Source: Bacteroidales bacterium KHT7
Lineage (GTDB): Bacteria; Bacteroidota; Bacteroidia; Bacteroidales; Bacteroidaceae
Direction of reading: 5' to 3'
NCBI GenBank assembly: GCA_900102385.1
Contig: FNBQ01000005.1
Location: 99,322 to 163,321 of the forward strand
DNA: 64,000 nucleotides
The notes under the pieces are model-generated. The model saw only the letters and a list, made by a program, of their open reading frames with translations, was not told where the DNA came from and did not search any database. Positions 1 through 6,188 of this stretch are shown here, piece by piece. The position numbers and the translations under genes were made by a program. Numbering within the stretch: position 1 is the stretch's first letter; every line of letters starts with the position of its first letter.

Positions 1-57
1 GCTTTGGCAGAAGGATTTCAGCAAGAATGTTTAATCAAAACTAATTTTCTCAGGTTT

Positions 58-561
58 ATGAAATTTAAGTTCGAAATTCCGCTGACTATCGGTTTGTATA
101 TCGATACGTCCGACAACAACGGTCCGGTAACTCAGGACACAATCGAGCAATGTATCAGAATTGCGTCGAAGGCTCTCGACGGAAAGCGCGACCTCGACGG
201 AAACGCCGCAATCCTTCATTCTCTGACGGTTGGAATGATGGGCATTACCGATACCGAAAAATGCGTAGGATTTCTGCACGATGTGATTGAGGACGGCGAC
301 ATGTCTCTTAACGAATTGCATTTCGAGAATATCCCGGAAGAAATTCTTGAGGCGGTAGATTTGTGTACCCACGACTGTTCTCTTTCCTACGACGAGTACA
401 TTCAGCGTATAATAGACTCGGGCAACACTGCAGCCATAAACGTAAAGCTGAACGACCTCCGCCATAATCTGGCGCGTGCAAAGGCTGGCAGTCACCTCGA
501 TTTGGTCGAGAAATACGAGTCTGCTCTGGCAAAAATAGAAAAATCTCTGCCCGAGAGATAA
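58..561 (+). CDS. HD-domain protein, small alarmone hydrolase-like
   Basis: A single-domain HD phosphohydrolase of about 167 residues. The metal-binding pattern of the RelA/SpoT hydrolase fold is visible: H54, H74-D75, E78-D79, then a KLNDLRHNL segment that matches the usual K-x-x-D-R-x-x-N motif. No synthetase or TGS domain follows, so the size suits a small alarmone hydrolase (MESH1-like) that would cleave (p)ppGpp or a related nucleotide in the cytosol. I chose the ATG at 58; the frame stays open to the window edge with a TTG at 4, so a slightly longer start cannot be excluded. Family assignment is good; the substrate is inferred. Confidence 0.75.
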   Translation: MKFKFEIPLTIGLYIDTSDNNGPVTQDTIEQCIRIASKALDGKRDLDGNAAILHSLTVGMMGITDTEKCVGFLHDVIEDGDMSLNELHFENIPEEILEAVDLCTHDCSLSYDEYIQRIIDSGNTAAINVKLNDLRHNLARAKAGSHLDLVEKYESALAKIEKSLPER

Positions 562-650
562 AAAAACTTTGGCTTGTCCCACGCTTTGGAACAACCAACG
601 GATTTCTTTGCATCATAAATTGAAGTAAACCCTTTAAAATCAATAGAATT

Positions 651-1847
651 ATGGATGCAAAGAAATTCTTTTATATGGAAAGCCAAGAAGGCGGTTGCAA
701 TCTGCCGCAGAAGTCTTATGCCGAGGTTGCCTCTGCCTTCAACTACAAACTTCTCTCGGCCATTGCCGCAAACGATGGCGGAGAAAAGGACAACATCTTT
801 GTTTCGCCTTGCCGTTTGCAGGCGTTGCTCGTTCTGCTTAGTAACTGGGCTGGCGGCAGCGTTCGCAATCAGATTAGGCAGGCAATATGTTGCGACGATA
901 TTGATTGCCGCGAACTAAACAGAATGTTTGCCGACGAACGTTTCCTCATTCCCAACGTAAACAAAAAGGATTTGGAAGAGTATCTCGTTCCAACCATCGA
1001 CCTGTCTACAATGATGCTGTATCAGAAGGAGTTAGCCGTAAATAAGCGCACCATCGCCGACACCAAGGATTTTTTCGATGTTCACTACCGTAGTGTAGAT
1101 TTCTCTGTTCCGTCGCTGTCTGCCGAGCTTTCGATAGAAGTGGAGAAGGCATCGCACGGCATGATTGCTAACCTTCAGATAGATGTGAATGAGGCTGTTC
1201 GTGCCCTTCTGCTCGATGTCTTCTATTTCAAGGCTTGTTGGGTGAACTATTTCGACGAGGAGCAGACTCAGCGCAGCAGTTTCTATCATAACGACGGCGT
1301 TTCTGAGGTCGATATGATGAGCGTTACCGATGTTATGCGCTATCACGAGAACGATGTCCTCCAGTCCGTCTGTTTGGACTATTGGGCATATATGCTTACA
1401 AAACGTTACTCTATGTGGATTCATCTGCCAAAGAAGGGGCACGGCATCGACGAAGTTCTGTCTCTTCTTGCCGATGAAGACGTGTATTCCAAGTACGAAG
1501 ACGCTGAAGTTCATCTCAATCTGCCTCGCTTTGAGATTGAGAAGCGCACAAACCTCACCGAGGTCCTCAGACAGATGGGTATGGACGAATTATTCTCAGC
1601 CACCGACGGCATTCCTAATCTTATTCCCGGTGTTTCTTTTGCCGATGTTATTCAGCAAGGCAAGATAAAGGTCGATGAGTACGGCGCAGAGTCAGCCGTT
1701 ACAACATATTGTGCTTTTGCAACGAGCTGTTGTCCCGACGAGGAGCCCGAGCCGGTAGAGATGAACGTAAACCGCAACTTCGTCTTCGAGATTGTAGAGA
1801 CCAGCAGCGGCAGCCGTCTCTTTTCGGGTGTGGTTAATAAGTTGTAG
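651..1847 (+). CDS. Serpin family protein, no signal peptide
   Basis: A 398-residue serine-protease-inhibitor-fold protein. It has the early NIFVSPCRLQALL segment, the shutter and breach regions, a hinge reading VDEYGAESAVTT, and a C-terminus with NFVFEIVE and LFSGVVNKL, all expected in serpins. The hinge has small residues, compatible with an inhibitory serpin. The exposed loop after the hinge is unusual: it contains C-A-F-A-T-S-C-C and then an acidic, proline-containing stretch. No N-terminal signal peptide is visible, so the protein would act in the cytosol or leave by another route. It is followed by its own terminator. The family is clear; the target protease is unknown. Confidence 0.9.
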   Translation: MDAKKFFYMESQEGGCNLPQKSYAEVASAFNYKLLSAIAANDGGEKDNIFVSPCRLQALLVLLSNWAGGSVRNQIRQAICCDDIDCRELNRMFADERFLIPNVNKKDLEEYLVPTIDLSTMMLYQKELAVNKRTIADTKDFFDVHYRSVDFSVPSLSAELSIEVEKASHGMIANLQIDVNEAVRALLLDVFYFKACWVNYFDEEQTQRSSFYHNDGVSEVDMMSVTDVMRYHENDVLQSVCLDYWAYMLTKRYSMWIHLPKKGHGIDEVLSLLADEDVYSKYEDAEVHLNLPRFEIEKRTNLTEVLRQMGMDELFSATDGIPNLIPGVSFADVIQQGKIKVDEYGAESAVTTYCAFATSCCPDEEPEPVEMNVNRNFVFEIVETSSGSRLFSGVVNKL

Positions 1848-1858
1848 TTTTCTCGCAG

Positions 1859-1886
1859 AAAAGGTTGCGTCTCTACAACCTTTTTT
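1859..1886 (+). terminator. Intrinsic terminator after the serpin gene
   Basis: A perfect 9-bp stem (AAAAGGTTG with CAACCTTTT) encloses an 8-nt loop and runs into a T tract. It lies 11 nt after the serpin stop codon. Confidence 0.8.
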
Positions 1887-1895
1887 GTAATTTTG
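1864..1895 (+). promoter_or_regulatory. Promoter for the flavin reductase gene
   Basis: The -7 element TAATTTTG at 1888-1895 matches the Bacteroidota TAnnTTTG consensus, with GTTG 20 nt upstream in the -33 position. It overlaps the preceding terminator. The ATG at 1931 is about 30 nt from the expected start of transcription. Confidence 0.55.
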
Positions 1896-1930
1896 CTTAG
1901 TTGAAAACCATACTTAAAAGCAAGTAAAAT

Positions 1931-2503
1931 ATGAAAAGTTTCAAGTCGAATCCGTGGATTCTTCCTCAGCCTGTGCTGGTTATCGGCACATACGACAAAA
2001 ACGGCAAGCCCAACGCCATGAATGCTGCTTGGGGCGGCCAGTGGGATGCGCACGAGATAATGATTTCGCTCGGTTCACATGCCACTACCGACAATCTTGC
2101 CGCTTGTCCCGAGTTTACCGTTGCCTTTGCAACCGTCGAGACAATGGTTGCAGCCGACTTTGTTGGCATTGTGAGCGGACGTAATATGCCCGACAAAATT
2201 CAGAAGACGGGCTGGACGGCTGAGAAAGCCGCCAATGTTAATGCGCCTGTATTCAAAGAGTTCCCGATGACGCTCGAATGTAGGGTAAAGCAGAAGATAG
2301 ACGAGAGCGAGACTGGCTATTATCTGGTTGCCGAAATCGTAAACATTCTGTGCGATGAGAAGTATCTGTCGGCAGACGGCAAGCCCGATGTAGAGAAGAT
2401 GAACCTCATCACTTACAATCCAATAAACCATACATACGTTGCGCTCGGCAAGACCGTCGGCAAGGCTTTTTCCGACGGCAAGAGCCTCGGCTCGGCTGAA
2501 TAG
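1931..2503 (+). CDS. Flavin reductase-like (flavoredoxin family) protein
   Basis: A 190-residue cytosolic protein with the split-barrel FMN-binding fold of the flavin-reductase-like family. The start MKSFKSNPWILPQPVLVIGTYD, the NAMNAAWGGQW segment and the SLGSHATTDNL turn are typical of the family's flavin-binding region. Members reduce or carry FMN and act as NAD(P)H:flavin oxidoreductases or flavoredoxins; the electron partner here cannot be read from the sequence. It stands alone between a terminator-overlapping promoter and a strong bidirectional terminator. Family assignment is firm, role general. Confidence 0.85.
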   Translation: MKSFKSNPWILPQPVLVIGTYDKNGKPNAMNAAWGGQWDAHEIMISLGSHATTDNLAACPEFTVAFATVETMVAADFVGIVSGRNMPDKIQKTGWTAEKAANVNAPVFKEFPMTLECRVKQKIDESETGYYLVAEIVNILCDEKYLSADGKPDVEKMNLITYNPINHTYVALGKTVGKAFSDGKSLGSAE

Positions 2504-2510
2504 AACGAAT

Positions 2511-2546
2511 GTGGCGAAAAGAAGTCCGAAACGCTCTTTTCGCCAC
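2511..2546. terminator. Bidirectional terminator between convergent genes
   Basis: A perfect 12-bp stem (GTGGCGAAAAGA with TCTTTTCGCCAC) has a 12-nt loop. It lies between the stop codons of the flavin reductase (plus) and the MBL-fold gene (minus), so it can serve both. Confidence 0.75.
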
Positions 2547-2559
2547 ACTCATGCAAGGC

Positions 2560-3297
2560 TTATTCGTAGTGCCTTATTCTAACATCAATTTTCTCGCCTT
2601 TAAGTAGCGATGGAATTACGCTCACGTCGGTCTGCCCGTAGTGGTACGGAAACAGCACCTTTGGCTTTATTGTCTTAGCGGCGCGCGCAAGTTGCTCGGG
2701 CGTCATGGTGTAAGGCTGGTTGCATGGCAGAAAGGCGATGTCGATATTCTTTATTTTCTTCAACTCCTCAATATTCTCCGTGTCGCCTGCAATGTATATG
2801 CGCAAGCCGTCGATTGTCAGGATATAGCCGTTGTCACGACCCTTTGGGTGGAATTGCAGATGCCCCTCGGTTGTGTTGTAGGCTGGCACGGCTTCGATGG
2901 TTATGTCGTTAGAAAGCTTCATCTTGTCGCCGTTTTTCATGGCCTTCTCCGAGCCATACTTATCAACACACCTCTGGTTCATAATTAGTTGCGTCTTTTC
3001 GGCTGAGAGCAGTTTGAGCGTAGGCGCATCGTAATGGTCGCCGTGCTCGTGGGTAACCAGAATGTAGTCGGCCTTTGGCATTGCGGTATAGTCAACCGTT
3101 TTGTTGCCGAGTTTCGAGCAGGGGTCAATCTCAATCTCCTTGCCGTCGTACTCAATGCGTATGCTGGCATGCATAAGCGCGTGCATCTTAACGGTCTTGC
3201 CGCTTTTTGTCTTGAACTCGTCGGTCTCGTAATTGCCTTGTGCGCAGACTGTTGTCAGTCCGATGATAGCCAGAAGGCATGCGATGATTTTTTTCAT
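2560..3297 (-). CDS. Secreted metallo-beta-lactamase-fold hydrolase, UlaG-like
   Basis: The start is the ATG at 3297, which gives a signal peptide (MKKIIACLLAIIGLTTVCAQ) and a protein of 245 residues; the upstream extension of the open frame is low-complexity and non-coding. The zinc motif THEHGDHYD matches HxHxDH, and IYIAGDTENI supplies the bridging Asp. Sequence style is that of the UlaG-like or YcfI-like branch, often metal-dependent hydrolases of unknown substrate. The signal peptide predicts a periplasmic protein. It is a single gene with its own terminator. Fold certain, substrate unknown. Confidence 0.85.
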   Translation of the reverse strand: MKKIIACLLAIIGLTTVCAQGNYETDEFKTKSGKTVKMHALMHASIRIEYDGKEIEIDPCSKLGNKTVDYTAMPKADYILVTHEHGDHYDAPTLKLLSAEKTQLIMNQRCVDKYGSEKAMKNGDKMKLSNDITIEAVPAYNTTEGHLQFHPKGRDNGYILTIDGLRIYIAGDTENIEELKKIKNIDIAFLPCNQPYTMTPEQLARAAKTIKPKVLFPYHYGQTDVSVIPSLLKGEKIDVRIRHYE

Positions 3298-3460
3298 GTT
3301 TATTAAGTCTTTGGTTTGTATAATCTTAATTTTGTGTTTCGGACTGCAAAATAGCAGAAAAACTTCTAAAAGAGTACGTCTTCCGTCAGATTTTTCAAAG
3401 CTAAAGCCTCGTAAAGGACAATTATAGTATGAAATATTCTTTTGGTAAATACAAAGTGGT

Positions 3461-3505
3461 GGGAAGGAAGAAGGTAGAAAGAAGGAAGGAAGAAGGAAGA
3501 TAGAT
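3461..3505. repeat. Purine-rich low-complexity tract
   Basis: About 45 nt made almost only of A and G, with repeated GAAGGAAGAAGG-type units. It lies in the 450-nt gap between divergent genes and directly abuts the 11-bp array. No gene is seen in this gap. Confidence 0.7.
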
Positions 3506-3506
3506 T

Positions 3507-3594
3507 CAAGGTACGTCGTAGGAACGTCCAAAGTACGCCTAAGGAACATCCAAGGTATAGGGAAGCTATATGCAAGGTATATGATGGATATATG
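3507..3594. repeat. Degenerate 11-bp tandem array, 8 units
   Basis: Eight consecutive 11-nt units can be cut without gaps, for example CAAGGTACGTC, GTAGGAACGTC, CAAAGTACGCC, TAAGGAACATC and CAAGGTATAGG. The same period and core (AAGGTA and its complement TACCTT) recur in arrays at 49514-49634 and 63907-64000. Confidence 0.8.
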
Positions 3595-3747
3595 AGAGGG
3601 GAGTGACGAAATATGGGCGACCGCATCAAAATTGCGTTTTTCGGCAGCGAAAATCGGTACGCTTCGTAAATAAAGAACAGAAATATTGCGTTTTGAAAAC
3701 TTTTTCTTAATTTTACGGCGGTATATTGCAAAATTTAGGATAAGACT

Positions 3748-4212
3748 ATGAGAGCGATGTTTATACTACTGATGTGCCTGCTAGCACAGATTGCTTATTC
3801 TCAAGACTGTAATCTGATGACAAGCGATTTGGAGATAAGGATTAAGCATGTTCCCGGACGCAATTATGATGATTTTCTTGGTGCATATACAATAGTTTCT
3901 GTGTGTTCTGATAAAATTGAAATCAGAACACACAGAAAAAAGTTTTTCGTTATCACGGACAAGGATTCTGTTGCTACGGTAAGAGGTCTTATTTCTGATT
4001 TGTTTATCGAAAAAAATACGCCTGTGATATTGTCGAAGATTGAAAGAGACGAAAACTGGAAAATTGCCGATTATTATCCTACGGGATTTTCTATATATGT
4101 ACCTAAGAGCAAGACACAGAGTCTGAATGTTATAGCTGCGTATTCGTACGATACATGGAGGTATGTTTATAGTGAGAAGTTCAGAACTCTAATGAGTCTG
4201 CTGGATAAGTAA
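3748..4212 (+). CDS. Hypothetical secreted protein, 154 aa
   Basis: The start gives a clear signal peptide (MRAMFILLMCLLAQIAYSQ) and a mature part of about 135 residues with no family I recognise. The mature part is mixed charged and beta-rich in appearance (SDLEIRIKHVPGR, CSDKIEIRTHRKK). Base composition is visibly more AT-rich than in the flanking core genes, as in the next two genes. A perfect 17-bp inverted repeat sits inside the coding sequence (3896-3938). It lies at the left edge of the island with the 63-nt repeats. Function unknown. Confidence 0.65.
   Translation: MRAMFILLMCLLAQIAYSQDCNLMTSDLEIRIKHVPGRNYDDFLGAYTIVSVCSDKIEIRTHRKKFFVITDKDSVATVRGLISDLFIEKNTPVILSKIERDENWKIADYYPTGFSIYVPKSKTQSLNVIAAYSYDTWRYVYSEKFRTLMSLLDK
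3896..3938. repeat. Perfect 17-bp inverted repeat inside a gene
   Basis: TTTCTGTGTGTTCTGAT at 3896-3912 is the exact reverse complement of the sequence at 3922-3938, with a 9-nt spacer. It lies wholly within the coding sequence of the 154-aa secreted protein. Confidence 0.85.
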
Positions 4213-4237
4213 AAAGTTGTATTCTTGTCAAAATTTG

Positions 4238-4372
4238 AAAGCATTACAAATAGAGGAAGCTGTACAGATGCTCAACAGCACAAATGTTGTTTATTCAAGA
4301 GCTGGAGGTGGCGCTGGTAGCATCTTATTAGTAAAAACGGATAATAACAATTCAATTTTTCTATTGCGCTAG
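4238..4372 (+). pseudogene. Remnant of a small gene (C-terminal fragment)
   Basis: A frame ending at the TAG at 4370-4372 reads like real protein over about 44 residues (KALQIEEAVQMLNS, then YSRAGGGAGSILLVK). It has no plausible start: the only in-frame ATG would leave 34 residues, and upstream the frame runs into the previous gene in another frame. The likely explanation is the 3' end of a decayed small gene, perhaps of the same accessory class as its neighbours. Family not recognised. Confidence 0.4.
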
Positions 4373-4432
4373 AGCAAAAAAGTTATTATTTTTGCCAATT
4401 GTTTACAAAAAAGGATTGCAACAAATTTTATG

Positions 4433-4495
4433 CTGCCGAATTCTTGCGTCCCTTCGGTAGCAAGCGACCATAGGTCGAGCGCGGAAATTCGGCAG
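4433..4495. repeat. 63-nt structured intergenic repeat, copy 1
   Basis: The outer arms CTGCCGAATT (4433-4442) and AATTCGGCAG (4486-4495) are perfectly complementary. Inside are a CTTGC/GCAAG hairpin and a CGACC-ATA-GGTCG hairpin, giving a three-way-junction fold. Nearly identical 63-nt copies lie at 5107 and 5921. This copy is 43 nt upstream of the 176-aa gene. Confidence 0.9.
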
Positions 4496-4538
4496 AATGT
4501 AGTTGTTTTAAATTCAAACATATTTCATACTGAAGAAT

Positions 4539-5069
4539 ATGGTAAAAAAAATTTTCAAACAAATTATAAAGTATATCGACGAACACGATATACTTTATGA
4601 TTATGAATCGTGTGAGGCAATGTCTGTCTTTTGTTTGCCAGACTTAAACAGTCTGTCTGGTTTTGTAAATAAAGAAGATTATATTCCTTTTTGCATAAAC
4701 ATGGCAATAATGTATGTAAACCAAGGCTTGCTGCATGCCAAAAGTAAACTTTCAAAGAAAGACTACGATAATTACATTCTATACTTTAATGTGGACCTCA
4801 ATATTGATAATGAAAGCGATTATGGTGATTATATAACTGTTGATGTTTGCTTTTCAAGAAAGGCAAAAGAACATCTGAACTATTTTAACGAACAAATAGA
4901 CTACAAAGACACGGAAATTTGCAAATATGTCGAGGATGTAATAGGTATTTCCGAATTCACATGCTACTATACTGAGTTTTTTAAGGATGATGAGGACGAT
5001 GATGAGCTATACTTTAAACGATATTCGTTTATTCCAAAGAAGATAGAACAGCGAATTCGTCAATTCTAA
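4539..5069 (+). CDS. Hypothetical acidic protein, cassette gene 1
   Basis: A 176-residue protein without signal peptide or membrane segment. It is rich in Asp, Glu, Tyr and Phe with an acidic run near the end (EFFKDDEDDDELYF). It is AT-rich compared with core genes and lies exactly between 63-nt repeat copies 1 and 2. Small, acidic, cytosolic proteins in such AT-rich repeated settings are often immunity proteins against interbacterial toxins, but no toxin or secretion gene is in this window and I do not recognise the family. That role is inference only. Confidence 0.65.
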   Translation: MVKKIFKQIIKYIDEHDILYDYESCEAMSVFCLPDLNSLSGFVNKEDYIPFCINMAIMYVNQGLLHAKSKLSKKDYDNYILYFNVDLNIDNESDYGDYITVDVCFSRKAKEHLNYFNEQIDYKDTEICKYVEDVIGISEFTCYYTEFFKDDEDDDELYFKRYSFIPKKIEQRIRQF

Positions 5070-5106
5070 TTTTACATCCAGCACTCGTGGTTGAAATATT
5101 TCCATT

Positions 5107-5169
5107 TTGTCAAATTCTTGCGTCTCTTCGGTAGCAAGCGACCATAGGTCGAGTGCGGAAATTCGGCAG
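5107..5169. repeat. 63-nt structured intergenic repeat, copy 2
   Basis: Same length and inner hairpins as copy 1. The left arm reads TTGTCAAATT, which still pairs with AATTCGGCAG through G-U wobbles and one mismatch. It sits 38 nt after the 176-aa gene and 38 nt before the 218-aa gene. Confidence 0.9.
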
Positions 5170-5207
5170 AACGAGGTAAAAATATATTCATTATATGATA
5201 ATTCGCA

Positions 5208-5864
5208 ATGAAGAAAGAATTGTTTAAGACAATCGTTTCAGATATTTTATCAGATGATTTCTTTTCTGATTATAAATTCATAAAATCAGAATGCACTCTG
5301 TTCTTTCATAATGGCAATGATGCTTTTTCTGTTATTTTAGACCATTGGAGGGATTATGAGGATGAAGCATGTGTAATTCGCCCAATATATGGACGGCATT
5401 TTGATGTTCTTGCTAAGTGGTTCGAGAAATATAGTTTTCTGCCACTTAAGATGCAAAGATTAGACCCACAAATAATGCAGTATAGTTTTTCAGAAGAGGA
5501 ACAGGAGATTTCTTTTAAATATGATTTTTCTGATTACGATAAAAAAATTCAGTTGCTGTGTTCTATAATAAAAAAGAATACGGCTGAGATATATGTAAAA
5601 TATTCAAAACTGAATAATTTTTATAATGGAATTGTAGCTCCGATAGTAAAGGAAGATAAAGAATTACCAGAATCTGGAGTAGACTGGATTTTTGTGTATC
5701 TTACTTTAGGCTATTTGGTTGACAGAGATAACTATCCCACACTTAAGAAAAAAGTACTTGAACGTGCAGAATGGTTGCTTCATCAGCATGAACTTAATGT
5801 TGCTAAGTATTATAACAGACTGGACGAGATTATTTCATATATGGAAAACAATGTGAAATTATAA
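5208..5864 (+). CDS. Hypothetical protein, cassette gene 2
   Basis: A 218-residue cytosolic protein, AT-rich, framed by repeat copies 2 and 3. The N-terminal half (MKKELFKTIVSDILSDDFF, then KSECTLFFHNGNDAFSVILDHW) looks like a small alpha/beta domain resembling DUF4304-type proteins, but this is an impression and not a firm match. The C-terminal part is helical (LKKKVLERAEWLLHQHELNVAK). As with its neighbour, an immunity or accessory defence role is possible and unproven. Confidence 0.65.
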   Translation: MKKELFKTIVSDILSDDFFSDYKFIKSECTLFFHNGNDAFSVILDHWRDYEDEACVIRPIYGRHFDVLAKWFEKYSFLPLKMQRLDPQIMQYSFSEEEQEISFKYDFSDYDKKIQLLCSIIKKNTAEIYVKYSKLNNFYNGIVAPIVKEDKELPESGVDWIFVYLTLGYLVDRDNYPTLKKKVLERAEWLLHQHELNVAKYYNRLDEIISYMENNVKL

Positions 5865-5920
5865 GAATACTTTTCCCGTATCTCATCTCTTTAGGATGTG
5901 AAGGAATCTACTATTCCATT

Positions 5921-5983
5921 CTGTCAAATTCTTGCGTCCCTTCGGTAGCAAGCGACCATAGGTCGAGCGCGGAAATTCGGCAG
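5921..5983. repeat. 63-nt structured intergenic repeat, copy 3
   Basis: The left arm CTGTCAAATT pairs with AATTCGGCAG by one G-U wobble and one mismatch; the inner part equals copy 1. Copies 2 and 3 also share the preceding bases (TTCCATT), so the repeated unit may be a little longer than 63 nt. Confidence 0.9.
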
Positions 5984-6079
5984 AATAGGTATAAGCAATC
6001 CGAGCGGCAAAAACGAAGAATCAACTATTTCGTTTTTCCGCTCTTGTTTTTTGGGGGTGTTTATCTGTTGCATAAGAAA

Positions 6080-6112
6080 AACGGCCATCGCAAGGGAGAT
6101 GCGACGACCGTT
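6080..6112 (-). terminator. Terminator of the sugar porter/DUF5107 operon
   Basis: Read on the minus strand, a 13-bp stem with two G-U wobbles and a 7-nt loop is followed by TTTTTC. On the plus strand the same positions would be A-C mismatches, which supports minus-strand use. It lies 77 nt beyond the stop codon of the DUF5107 gene. Confidence 0.7.
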
Positions 6113-6188
6113 AACAAAAAGAAAGTCGAGTTGAAATATAATTCGTTTTACGTTATATTTAACCTTTCATTTTTGAGAATAAATTCGT

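Noticed and set aside
2560..3549. Longer start for the MBL-fold gene
   Set aside because: The extension translates the purine tract and part of the 11-bp array; the ATG at 3297 gives a standard signal peptide.
3366..3731. 121-codon minus-strand frame across the purine tract and the 11-bp array
   Set aside because: Its product is mostly a translation of low-complexity repeats (runs of Ser, Phe, Leu), with no signal, domain or promoter.
4433..5983. Classical integron attC sites
   Set aside because: The repeats are foldable and flank single genes, but the GTTRRRY-type core sites are absent and no integron integrase is in the window. Only a cassette-like arrangement is claimed.
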